DNA of 64,000 nt from Notoacmeibacter marinus (GTDB lineage: Bacteria; Pseudomonadota; Alphaproteobacteria; Rhizobiales; Rhizobiaceae). A program made the translations under genes and the position numbers. Of this stretch, positions 44,414 to 52,568 are shown one piece after another; positions within the stretch are counted from its first letter, which is position 1, and every line of letters begins with the position of its first letter. The stretch lies in NCBI RefSeq assembly GCF_002238045.1, contig NZ_NBYO01000001.1, positions 930,001 through 994,000 of the forward strand, read 5' to 3'. The notes beneath the pieces were generated by a model. It saw nothing but the letters and a program-made list of their open reading frames with translations, was not told the origin of the DNA and did not search any database.

Positions 44414-44992
44414 CTAGACTTCGATTTCGTCGTCGTCATAGCCTTCGAGCACATGGGTCGAGAGATGGATGTCCTTCTCGACAATGTTCTTGATGGCGGT
44501 CAGCGCGTATTGAAGGCCTGTCATGAAGAAGCCGACCGGCACCCAGAGGAAGATCCAGTAGACAGGCAACTGCAAAGATGGCAGCACGCGACCCGAGCTC
44601 GCCACTTTAAGAATGTAGCTCACCGAGAAATAGCAAAGCCCGAACATCGCCAAGGCGGTGATCGCGGAGATCAAGATCATGAAGGCTTTGCGGGGGACCG
44701 TTGGCAGAGCGTCATAGATCGCCGACATGCGAATGTGGCGGCCTTGCCGCGCAGCGTAGCTGATACCGGCAAATGTTATTACGATAATCAGGATACGGTT
44801 CAGTTCTTCGGAGAAGAACAAGCTGTATTGAAAGACGAAGCGTCCGATGACGTTGGCGACGGTATTGAGCGCCATGAGCAGGACGCCACTGGCCAGCAGC
44901 ACCGATTCTACCCGGCTGATTGTACTGTCGATCACGCCCAGCAAACCGGGCAGCGATGAGGCGTGCGGATCGAATTGTTCTGCCCTGTCCAT
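44414..44992 (-). CDS. teaB: ectoine TRAP transporter small permease
   Basis: A 192-residue DctQ-family four-helix protein with [20 protein letters not shown] near 58 and an acidic tail. The ATG at 44992 follows GAGGGGAAGATC; an upstream in-frame ATG at 45019 has no such site and overlaps the intercistronic hairpin. Confidence 0.88.
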   Translation of the reverse strand: MDRAEQFDPHASSLPGLLGVIDSTISRVESVLLASGVLLMALNTVANVIGRFVFQYSLFFSEELNRILIIVITFAGISYAARQGRHIRMSAIYDALPTVPRKAFMILISAITALAMFGLCYFSVSYILKVASSGRVLPSLQLPVYWIFLWVPVGFFMTGLQYALTAIKNIVEKDIHLSTHVLEGYDDDEIEV

Positions 44993-45020
44993 GATCTTCC
45001 CCTCGGCCCGTGCCCACATG

Positions 45021-45052
45021 AATCGGAGGCCAGTGCCCGATGGCCTCCGATT
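45021..45052. promoter_or_regulatory. intercistronic hairpin between teaA and teaB
   Basis: AATCGGAGGCCA (45021-45032) and TGGCCTCCGATT (45041-45052) form a perfect 12-pair stem with an eight-base loop. The T-run follows it on the plus strand, not in the direction of the tea operon. It therefore probably protects teaA mRNA and lowers downstream expression rather than fully terminating. Confidence 0.65.
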
Positions 45053-45083
45053 ATTTTTCGATGAGCGATGCGTAAGGCCCCGA

Positions 45084-46103
45084 TCAGTTTGCCGTTGCCT
45101 GCAAGTCAGCCTTCAACTGGTCGAGAATCGCCTTGCCGCTATCGCCAGTCATTTCGATGAACTTGGCTTCAACCTCAGCAGCAGCTTCTTTGAAGCAGGC
45201 GCGTTCCTCCTCCGAAAGCACGGTTACCGTCATTTCGGGCTTGGCGTCGGTGATCTTCTTCAGTTCCGATTCCGCCAAACCCTTCTGGTATTCGACAATG
45301 TAATCATAAGCCGAGGCGGCGGCTTCTTCGACGATCTTCTTGTCTGCGTCATCGAGACCGTCATAAAAGTCCTTGTTGGCCATCACAGCCGTCGTGAAGT
45401 TGTTGTGACCGGTATATGTGATATAGTCGGTGACCTCGTATATTTTGGTCGAATAGAGAAAGAAGGTCGGATTTTCTTGGCCTTGAATGATGTTGGTCTG
45501 CAGCCCGCCATACACTTCGCCCCAAGGCAATGGCGTCGGCGTGGCGCCAAAAGCCCTGTAGGCCTCCACCAATAGCGGATTGGTCATGACGCGAAACTTG
45601 ACCTCGTCGAGGTCGTCGCAGCTCCTGACCGGATCTTTCGTTGTCATGGCCACCTCGCCCTCCGGGAACATGACCAGCAGCTCAAGACCCTGCTCTGCAT
45701 AAAGGCTTTCGAAGTCTTCGTTGATAGCCTTGCTCTGCTTGTAAAAACGGGCCAGATGCGCTTGATCGGTCGGCAGGAGGTAAGGCACGAAAAACACTTG
45801 CGCTTCCGGGATCAGCGCGCCGGTAAACCCGGGTGACTGATCGACGAATTGTAGAATTCCCGCTTGCGCCTGCTCCATGATGTCGGCGGATTCGCCAAGC
45901 GTACCGTAGGCAAACAGCTCGACGGTATGGTCGGAATTGGCTTCAATAGCTTCCTTGAATTTCGTTGCGTAGACGCCCTGGACTTCAGTGAGGGACTCCT
46001 CGAACGCGTACTTCCAGTTGTCGGCCTGCGCATACACCGTACCCGCTGCAAGCAAAGCCGCCGTGGCAACACCACTGCAAAACATTCTGACTGTCGACTT
46101 CAT
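45084..46103 (-). CDS. teaA: ectoine TRAP transporter substrate-binding protein
   Basis: A 339-residue DctP-family periplasmic protein. The signal peptide ([20 protein letters not shown], cleavage near VYAQA/D) precedes WKYAFEES, and the mature protein has [19 protein letters not shown] near 75 and [20 protein letters not shown] near 165, as in TeaA/UehA. It binds ectoine and 5-hydroxyectoine. The start follows GAGGAGAAAC. The gene order teaA-teaB-teaC-usp-eutABC-doeAB is the canonical arrangement. Confidence 0.92.
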   Translation of the reverse strand: MKSTVRMFCSGVATAALLAAGTVYAQADNWKYAFEESLTEVQGVYATKFKEAIEANSDHTVELFAYGTLGESADIMEQAQAGILQFVDQSPGFTGALIPEAQVFFVPYLLPTDQAHLARFYKQSKAINEDFESLYAEQGLELLVMFPEGEVAMTTKDPVRSCDDLDEVKFRVMTNPLLVEAYRAFGATPTPLPWGEVYGGLQTNIIQGQENPTFFLYSTKIYEVTDYITYTGHNNFTTAVMANKDFYDGLDDADKKIVEEAAASAYDYIVEYQKGLAESELKKITDAKPEMTVTVLSEEERACFKEAAAEVEAKFIEMTGDSGKAILDQLKADLQATAN

Positions 46104-46275
46104 GGGAAGTTTCTCCTCTTTCATCAATTCGATGTCCTCCGATGTTTGACCCATGCGCTGACGACAAGCAGCGTCGACAGATCGAGTAGGAACCGCGATC
46201 AGATTGCAATTGTCGTGGAGGCGCGCTGCTGCGGGTACTTGCGAAATGCCTATTCCTCCGTCGCAGCTTCCAATT

Positions 46276-46344
46276 ATTGTTATGATTATTAGAGGTTAAA
46301 CAAGGACAATGCAGAGTCAATGCGATTATTAAATCATGACAATT
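46276..46344. promoter_or_regulatory. EnuR-site-like sequences in the teaA promoter
   Basis: ATCATGACAATT at 46333-46344 is identical to both arms of the enuR promoter dyad. A second half-match, ATTGTTATGAT (46276-46286), is inverted relative to it, 46 bases away. They lie in the 326-base gap between enuR and teaA. The likely role is EnuR repression of the tea-eut-doe operon. Confidence 0.6.
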
Positions 46345-46429
46345 TTACGAGGCGGCGCTTATCAGCTACCGATAGACTCGGCGGCGATTTCGCACTGTCA
46401 CGAATGGGATCGGCACGTTTGCGAGGGAG

Positions 46430-47818
46430 CTACAATGTTAGTAATGGGGGCTCGGGATTGCTTCGAGCAAGACGCGATACGACCGTCAGTCCCCGTTCCA
46501 TCGTCTCAATGGTTTCGGCGCCAAGGCAAATGCGAACGCCCTTTTTGTTCACGGAATCCGACAGTTCAAACGAGGATCCGTGCGCCAGCGCCACCCCATT
46601 GAGCCGGGCGTGAGCCACGAAGGCGTCTTCTGTCCATGAGCCGGGCATCGGCAGCCAGATATGCATGCCGTTTTCACTACAGTTGAAGACGGTGCTGGAA
46701 AGAATGGCGGCAGCCTTTCGGTTGCGCTCCCCCAGCGCTTTCATTTGCCAATCGAGCAGAAATTCTGAAGTTCCGTCTTCGATCCAGCGGCTGCCGATTT
46801 CAGCCATTAGCGGCGTCACCATCCAACTCGTTACCAGGTGACGGTTTGCTGCGGCAGACTGATAGGTTTCCGGCACGACGAGAAATCCGTATCGAAGGCC
46901 GGGCATGATGCACTTGGTCAAGCTGGTGAAATACAAGGTGCGTTCCGGCGCCAAAGCCGCGATCGGCTCTGGCCGGTTCGGTTGCAGCGGTCCCCAGGCG
47001 TCATTCTCGATAATCAGCACATCATGCAACCGGGCCAGTCTCACCAGTTCCTTCCGACGCTCCATCGACATCGTGGCAGCGCGTGGATTGAGCCCGGTGG
47101 GCATCAGGTAGATTGCTTTGACAACCGATTTTTCGCAAGCCCGTGCAAACGCCGAGGGGACAACGCCTTCATCGTCTATTTCAAGCCCCTGGATACGCAG
47201 CCCGATATAACGCGACAAAGGCCTGAGAGTATGGTGCCCCAACTCTTCGGTGACGATGAGATCGCCCGTGCCAGCTGCCGTCATAAGCGCCACCGTCATC
47301 GCCGCGGTGTTACCGTTGGTTAACAGCAGACCTTGGGATGGCACATCCAGTCCGCACCGCTTCAGCCATTTCAGCGCCGATGTCGTGTAATTGCGCAAGA
47401 CACCTGAGGGTCTGAATGACGACACCGCGGAAGCCGGTAGATCGCCGCCCAGCTTTGAAAGGGCGCGCCGCATCATGTTCAGATGCATTGGCTCAAATAC
47501 CGGCTTCAGCAAGGAAAAATCGATTAGTTCGCCATACCGGCCATCCGGCAGGAAGGGAGTCTGCGTGTCGCTGCGCCCAGACTTAACGAAGGTGCCCCGC
47601 CCGACCTCCCCGGCGATCACTCCGCGGCGGATCAACTCATCATAGGCCCGGCTGACAGTCTGGACGCTCAGTCCAAGATCATAGGCGAGATTGCGATGTG
47701 TCGGTAAGCGATCTCCGTCGCGCAGTTCGCCGGCATCGACAGCGCTGATCAACGCCTCCGCCAGCGATCGATAGGCTGGACGGCGCAAATCATCTGGATT
47801 GGGGGGCCAAATTGTCAT
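46430..47818 (-). CDS. enuR: EnuR, MocR/GntR-type regulator of ectoine uptake and utilisation
   Basis: A 462-residue MocR-subfamily regulator. A GntR winged helix (about 15-80; DRLPTHRNLAYDLGLSVQTV) is fused to an aminotransferase-fold domain. The PLP lysine falls at K302 (TSLTKCIMPG), the same position reported for Ruegeria pomeroyi EnuR. EnuR represses ectoine catabolic genes until it binds the PLP-linked degradation product N-alpha-acetyl-diaminobutyrate. The ATG at 47818 lies inside the left arm of the operator dyad, consistent with autorepression. Confidence 0.93.
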   Translation of the reverse strand: MTIWPPNPDDLRRPAYRSLAEALISAVDAGELRDGDRLPTHRNLAYDLGLSVQTVSRAYDELIRRGVIAGEVGRGTFVKSGRSDTQTPFLPDGRYGELIDFSLLKPVFEPMHLNMMRRALSKLGGDLPASAVSSFRPSGVLRNYTTSALKWLKRCGLDVPSQGLLLTNGNTAAMTVALMTAAGTGDLIVTEELGHHTLRPLSRYIGLRIQGLEIDDEGVVPSAFARACEKSVVKAIYLMPTGLNPRAATMSMERRKELVRLARLHDVLIIENDAWGPLQPNRPEPIAALAPERTLYFTSLTKCIMPGLRYGFLVVPETYQSAAANRHLVTSWMVTPLMAEIGSRWIEDGTSEFLLDWQMKALGERNRKAAAILSSTVFNCSENGMHIWLPMPGSWTEDAFVAHARLNGVALAHGSSFELSDSVNKKGVRICLGAETIETMERGLTVVSRLARSNPEPPLLTL

Positions 47819-47848
47819 GATAAATAATTGACTTTTATCATGACAATT
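47810..47848. promoter_or_regulatory. perfect inverted repeat at the enuR start (EnuR operator candidate)
   Basis: AATTGTCATGAT (47810-47821) and ATCATGACAATT (47837-47848) are exact reverse complements separated by 15 bases. They lie in the enuR/asnC divergent promoter, and the left arm covers the enuR start codon. The same 12-mer occurs upstream of teaA. Confidence 0.7.
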
Positions 47849-47880
47849 GACAACCCCTGATCGTTGGCTCACAAAACCCG

Positions 47881-48381
47881 ATGGCCACCATCAAACTTGA
47901 TGATCGAGATCTGAAAATCCTCGCGATCTTGTCGCAAAAGGGCCGGATGTCGAAATCGGAATTGGCTAAGCGGCTCAATCTGAGCGTCACACCCTGCTGG
48001 GAACGGCTCAGGCGACTTGAAGAGGCCGGCATTATCACCGGGTATCGCGCAAACATCGAATTGCGCGATATCGCACCTCATGTGTCGGTGTTCGTGATGG
48101 CCGAACTCGAAAATCATCGCGCAGCGACATTTCAGGTTTTCGAGCAGGCGGTGGCAAAATGCGACGAGATCATTGCCTGTTGGGCGCTCGGCGGAGGGTT
48201 CGATTATCTGCTGCAGGTGATGACTCGAGATATCGATAGTTATCAGCGACTTATTGACGAATTGCTTGCATGCCGCGTCGGACTTGCGCGGTATTTCACC
48301 TACATTGTCACAAAGCCGGTAAAGCAGATGTCGGCTCCTCCGTTCGACATATTGCTTTCCTCAGGTCTGGCGAAAGACTGA
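47881..48381 (+). CDS. asnC: Lrp/AsnC-type regulator of the ectoine cluster
   Basis: A 166-residue Lrp/AsnC-family protein. It has a helix-turn-helix (KSELAKRLNLSVTPCWERLRR near 25) and a C-terminal RAM domain (KCDEIIACWALGGGFDYLLQ near 95). It is divergent from enuR and upstream of the aldehyde dehydrogenase and aminotransferase genes. An AsnC-type gene accompanies ectoine catabolic genes in many alphaproteobacteria (also called doeX). Confidence 0.9.
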   Translation: MATIKLDDRDLKILAILSQKGRMSKSELAKRLNLSVTPCWERLRRLEEAGIITGYRANIELRDIAPHVSVFVMAELENHRAATFQVFEQAVAKCDEIIACWALGGGFDYLLQVMTRDIDSYQRLIDELLACRVGLARYFTYIVTKPVKQMSAPPFDILLSSGLAKD

Positions 48382-48495
48382 CGCTTCGAACCACGATTTT
48401 CGGATGGTCTGTCTTCTGCGCGGACGCTGTTCAGAAGATTCGTCTTGTGATGCGACGCTAGCATAAGGCGTCAAATCCACTTTGTGAGAATTGCA

Positions 48496-49980
48496 ATGCC
48501 GGCCGATCCTTCGACCTACACCAACCCGCCCTGGGATCTGAGCGATCCCGCATTGTTGAAAAGCTTCGCCTACGTCGGCGGGCGATGGACTACAGGGACC
48601 GCCGCGGAAGCTCTTGCAGTCACGGATCCGGCAGATGGCAAAAAACTCGGCGAAGTGGCAAGCCTGTCCTCCCAAGACAGTGTGGCTGCAGTCGATGCGG
48701 CGCAGATGGCGTTCTCCAGCTGGTCGTCATTGTTGCCGCAGCAACGTGCGTCGATCCTGCGACGCTGGTTCGGACTGATGGTCGAACACAGGGAAGATCT
48801 GGCGCGCATCATTACGCTGGAACAGGGCAAACCGATTTCAGAAGCACGTGGCGAAATCGATTATGGGGCGTCTTTCCTAGAATTTTACGCCGAAGAGACC
48901 AAGCGTCCAAATATCGAGAGCGTGACCTCGCATCTTCCCGACGCGGAAGTGGAGATCTGGCGTGAACCGGTTGGCGTGGCGGCACTGATCACGCCCTGGA
49001 ACTTTCCTGTTGCGATGCTGACTCGAAAGGCCGGCGCCGCTCTGGCTGCGGGATGCACGATCGTCGCTCACCCTTCGGCAGAAACGCCGTTCTCAGCTTT
49101 AGCGCTGGCTGAGCTGTCCGAACGTGCCGGCGTTCCGCCTGGAGTGTTCAATGTAGTCACCGGCGCCGCCCGGGCGGTTGTCGCTCCTTGGATGGAGGAT
49201 AGTCGTGTCCGGGCAGTTTCGTTCACCGGTTCTACGGAAGTGGGCAAACTTCTGTACAAACAGGGGGCCGAAACCATTAAGCGACTGGTTCTCGAACTCG
49301 GCGGCCATGCGCCTTTTATTGTGTTTGCCGACGCCAATCTTGAACAGGCGGTCAATGAAGCTATCGAGGCAAAATTTGCTACCTCAGGTCAGGATTGTCT
49401 TGGCGCCAACCGGTTTTTCGTCGAACGATCTGTCTACGATGCATTTTGCAAGCGCTTCGCGGCCCGCGCCGCCGCATTGTCCGTTGGCCGGGGGATGGAC
49501 GATCCCGATATCGGCCCGCTGATGAACGCGAAGGCGATGGCCAAGCAGAAAGAGCATGTGACGGACGCTGTAAAAAAGGGCGCCCGTATCCTTACCGGCG
49601 GCAAGCGTCATGCGCTCGGCGCGTTGTTTTTCGAACCGACCGTGCTTGCCGATGTGCCCGCCGACGCACTTGTTATGCAGGAGGAGACCTTTGGACCGGT
49701 CGCCGCTATCGCGCCGTTTGACGCCGAGGCGGAGGTTCTCAACCGCGCCAACGACACAGAATACGGGCTTGTCGCCTATCTGCACACACAAGACCCGCGC
49801 CGGATTTATCGGGCCAGTCGTGCCCTTCAGTTTGGCATGATTGCCGTCAATCGCACAAAGGTTACCGGCGCGCCTATCCCCTTTGGCGGGATGAAGCAGT
49901 CTGGGCTCGAACGCGAGGGTTCACGCCTTGGCATGGAAGCCTTCACCGAAGTCAAATATGTCTGCCGCGACTGGGCATGA
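48496..49980 (+). CDS. doeC: semialdehyde dehydrogenase (DoeC / succinate-semialdehyde dehydrogenase-like)
   Basis: A 494-residue NAD(P)-dependent aldehyde dehydrogenase. It has LEQGKPISEARGEI near 112, TPWNFPVAMLTRKAGAALAA near 166, the catalytic glutamate in LELGGHAPFIVFA near 262 and the nucleophile in SGQDCLGANRFFVE near 300. In the ectoine route it oxidises aspartate-beta-semialdehyde to aspartate (DoeC); related cluster members are annotated as Ssd. Start is uncertain: GTG at 48484 is an alternative 12 bases upstream. It lies 24 bases before the aminotransferase gene. Confidence 0.88.
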   Translation: MPADPSTYTNPPWDLSDPALLKSFAYVGGRWTTGTAAEALAVTDPADGKKLGEVASLSSQDSVAAVDAAQMAFSSWSSLLPQQRASILRRWFGLMVEHREDLARIITLEQGKPISEARGEIDYGASFLEFYAEETKRPNIESVTSHLPDAEVEIWREPVGVAALITPWNFPVAMLTRKAGAALAAGCTIVAHPSAETPFSALALAELSERAGVPPGVFNVVTGAARAVVAPWMEDSRVRAVSFTGSTEVGKLLYKQGAETIKRLVLELGGHAPFIVFADANLEQAVNEAIEAKFATSGQDCLGANRFFVERSVYDAFCKRFAARAAALSVGRGMDDPDIGPLMNAKAMAKQKEHVTDAVKKGARILTGGKRHALGALFFEPTVLADVPADALVMQEETFGPVAAIAPFDAEAEVLNRANDTEYGLVAYLHTQDPRRIYRASRALQFGMIAVNRTKVTGAPIPFGGMKQSGLEREGSRLGMEAFTEVKYVCRDWA

Positions 49981-50004
49981 CGCAAATCCAGAAGGATGAG
50001 ACAA

Positions 50005-51375
50005 ATGCTGCGCAACGATCAACTCGACCAGTGGGATCACGACCACTTTTTCCACCCCTCGACCCATTTGGGTCAGTTTGCGCGAGGAGAGATGTCCAAC
50101 CGCGTCATCACCGGTGGTGAGGGTGTCTTCATCACTGATCGGGACGGCAACCGGTTGTTGGATGCGTTCGCGGGGCTTTACTGTGTCAACATTGGATATG
50201 GGCGGCAAGAAGTTGCCGATGCGATCGCCGATCAAGCAAAAGAGCTGGCCTATTATCACTCATATGTCGGCCACGGCACGGAAGCGTCAATCACTCTTGC
50301 AAAGATGATAATCGACCGGTGCCCAGCAAATATGAGCAGAGTTTATTTCGGCCTGTCCGGTTCGGACGCCAACGAAACCAACATCAAGATTGTCTGGTAC
50401 TACAACAATATTCTAGGCCGCCCGGAGAAGAAGAAGATTATCTCGCGTTGGCGCGGCTACCACGGATCAGGGTTGATGACGGGTTCTCTGACCGGGCTGG
50501 AGCTGTTTCACAAAAAGTTCGATCTGCCGCTGTCGCAAGTCCTCCATACCGAGGCGCCTTACTATTACCGGCGTGCAGATCTATCGATGTCTGAGGCCGA
50601 TTTCGTTGCGCATTGCGCCCATGAGCTGGAAGCGATGATCGAAAGCGAGGGCGCCGACACCATCGCAGCCTTCATCGGCGAGCCGGTACTGGGCACCGGT
50701 GGCATTGTGCCGCCACCGGAAGGCTACTGGGCGGCAATCCAGAAGGTTCTGAAGAAACACGATATCCTGTTGATTGCCGATGAGGTGGTGACCGGGTTCG
50801 GCCGTCTGGGAACGATGATGGGGTCGGCCCATTATGGAATTGAAGCCGACATTATCTGCGTTGCCAAGGGTCTGACGTCGGCTTACGCTCCGCTGTCTGG
50901 CTCCATCGTCTCGGAAAAAGTCTGGAAGGTGCTCGAGCAGGGCACCGACGAGACCGGCCCCATCGGGCATGGCTGGACGTATTCGGCGCATCCCATCGGC
51001 GCGGCTGCCGGGGTCGCCAATCTGAAGCTCATTGACAAGTTGGACCTGGTCGCCAATGCCGGTGAAATGGGTGACTACTTCAACAAGGCGATGTCTGAAG
51101 CCCTTGGCAACCGCGCCCATGTCGGTGAAGTGCGCGGCGAAGGCATGCTCTGCGCCGTCGAACTGGTGGAGGACAAGGCTAACCGGATCTTCTACGACCC
51201 CGCAAAGAAGATCGGACCGTCAATTGCTGCGGCGCTATTGAAGCGGGATGTGATTGCGCGGGCCATGCCGCATGGCGATATTATCGGGTTTGCGCCGCCG
51301 CTGTGTCTTTGCAAAGACGAGGCCGACACGGTCGTCTCGGCTGCGGCGGACGCAATCAGGGAAGTCTGCGGCTAG
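50005..51375 (+). CDS. doeD: diaminobutyrate aminotransferase (DoeD/Atf)
   Basis: A 456-residue class III PLP aminotransferase. It shows GLSGSDANETNIKIVWYYNN near 117, LLIADEVVTGFGRLGTMMGS near 253 (cofactor Asp) and the PLP lysine in CVAKGLTSAYAPLSG near 288. It converts L-2,4-diaminobutyrate to aspartate-semialdehyde, feeding the dehydrogenase encoded just upstream. The ATG at 50005 has AGAAGGA 8 bases upstream; an in-frame ATG at 49996 is an alternative. A small CTGCGG/CCGCAG hairpin (51366-51384) overlaps its stop. Confidence 0.9.
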   Translation: MLRNDQLDQWDHDHFFHPSTHLGQFARGEMSNRVITGGEGVFITDRDGNRLLDAFAGLYCVNIGYGRQEVADAIADQAKELAYYHSYVGHGTEASITLAKMIIDRCPANMSRVYFGLSGSDANETNIKIVWYYNNILGRPEKKKIISRWRGYHGSGLMTGSLTGLELFHKKFDLPLSQVLHTEAPYYYRRADLSMSEADFVAHCAHELEAMIESEGADTIAAFIGEPVLGTGGIVPPPEGYWAAIQKVLKKHDILLIADEVVTGFGRLGTMMGSAHYGIEADIICVAKGLTSAYAPLSGSIVSEKVWKVLEQGTDETGPIGHGWTYSAHPIGAAAGVANLKLIDKLDLVANAGEMGDYFNKAMSEALGNRAHVGEVRGEGMLCAVELVEDKANRIFYDPAKKIGPSIAAALLKRDVIARAMPHGDIIGFAPPLCLCKDEADTVVSAAADAIREVCG

Positions 51376-52073
51376 CGTCCGCAGCGCCCCACCTGAGTTG
51401 GTCGAGCGAAAACTCTACTGCAAAGGCGCGCTGCGGGATCTGACAGACCTATACTTTGAAGGCAACGCAGCCCGCCAAAAAACCTAACGTGATCACATAC
51501 GCGCCTACCGGTGTAAGGCAAGCGGAGCTGCCGACTTGTCACGGGTTTTCATCCGGCCGTGACCCGCATCCGACTGGTGTTTACGCCGATTGGCGCCAGA
51601 TCATGCTGCCGAACTTGGCTTTCGCCGACCCGACACGCGCGGCTGTCTCAGTATTGAGCAGTGAGCTGAACGGCGCCACCGTAGCCATATGAAACCAGTT
51701 GAGATCATACTTGCGTCCCATCATGGCGGTGTACGGCGAGATCGCCCTGTCCGACCCTCTTGGAGACGGCGGGCAGGATGGGCTTGCCCCGGAGATGTGT
51801 CGGGAACGAGTCGAGGATGTCCTTGCGCATTACGAGCGTCTGCGCCTGAAGCGGGTCGGCCATATCGTCCAACGCTCGGCCGAGGGTCGCTAAGGCGCCC
51901 ATGGTCCTGTCGCGACCCGGTGGCTCAACCCGGTTCTTGCTGCGACTTCTGCCTGCCAGGGTTAGCGGAAAGCTTGCGCAATCGATCCAGACACTGCCTG
52001 ATTATCGGCCATAGGCGAGCGGTATCCGGCGCGGTGTCCTGGCTTCTCGTAAGGGAACCCAGACAACCATCGT
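51376..52073. other. degraded intergenic region
   Basis: About 700 bases with only short, shifting frames. A minus-strand stretch ending near 51580 reads as a 47-codon peptide (MMGRKYDLNWFHMATVAPFS at its start) and another near 51705-51902 reads as 65 codons. Neither has a recognised family, and they look like pieces of one broken gene. No RNA gene or mobile-element end was recognised. Confidence 0.4.
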
Positions 52074-52331
52074 TCAGCGCTTCGCCGCGACATTGTGGGC
52101 GTTCTGAACCAGATCCGCCAGTTCCCGATAGGTTTTGAACCCGACAACGCCGTTTGCTTTGTCCACCAGGACGATGCGAGGGATCGCTACGACGATCCTG
52201 GTCGATCCGGCCACGATGTCCTCAAGCACGCAGCTCCTTCCCGCGGCGGCGTCTAGCACCGCACGCCTGGTTTTATCGTACTGCTCGCGGCCCTGCCCTG
52301 AAATCCTGCCAACTCCCGCGTCAAATTCCAC
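52074..52331 (-). CDS. small hypothetical protein
   Basis: An 85-residue frame starting with GTG at 52331, preceded by AAAGGACAGC. It contains a basic N-terminal part and a C-terminal IVLVDKANGVVGFKTYRELA segment. No family was recognised. It faces away from the MFS gene across the dyad at 52521-52568. It could be a real small gene or a fragment. Confidence 0.35.
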   Translation of the reverse strand: MEFDAGVGRISGQGREQYDKTRRAVLDAAAGRSCVLEDIVAGSTRIVVAIPRIVLVDKANGVVGFKTYRELADLVQNAHNVAAKR

Positions 52332-52520
52332 GCTGTCCTTTGTCCAGCGCGGAACCCATCCAACGGCTTTGAAGAATGTGGAGGTGAATGCACGCTCTCT
52401 TCAACAGCAATCCCACCAGCGAAACGTCAGGGTGCAACCCCATCGTCTTTGCGGTTTCCTCGCCATTACCCTCGATCATCAAGGTGAAGGGTCTGGCCTG
52501 ACAAAGAGATTGACATGTCA

Positions 52521-52568
52521 ATCTTTCTCATGTCAATCAATTGTTCCATTGAATGACATGAGAAAGAT
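52521..52568. promoter_or_regulatory. long dyad plus ArsR-site A at the MFS promoter
   Basis: ATCTTTCTCATGTCA (52521-52535) and TGACATGAGAAAGAT (52554-52568) are perfect inverted repeats of 15 bases separated by 18. The right arm ends at the base before the MFS start codon, so the ribosome-binding site lies inside it. The centre, 52535-52554, reads on the minus strand as ATTCAAT-N6-ATTGATT, the same motif as at 55192 and 57007. Confidence 0.65.

Noticed and set aside
43793-44959. 388-codon plus-strand frame over teaB/teaC
   Set aside because: The translation is rich in His, Arg, Asp and Gln with no domain, and it is antisense to two clear TRAP permease genes.
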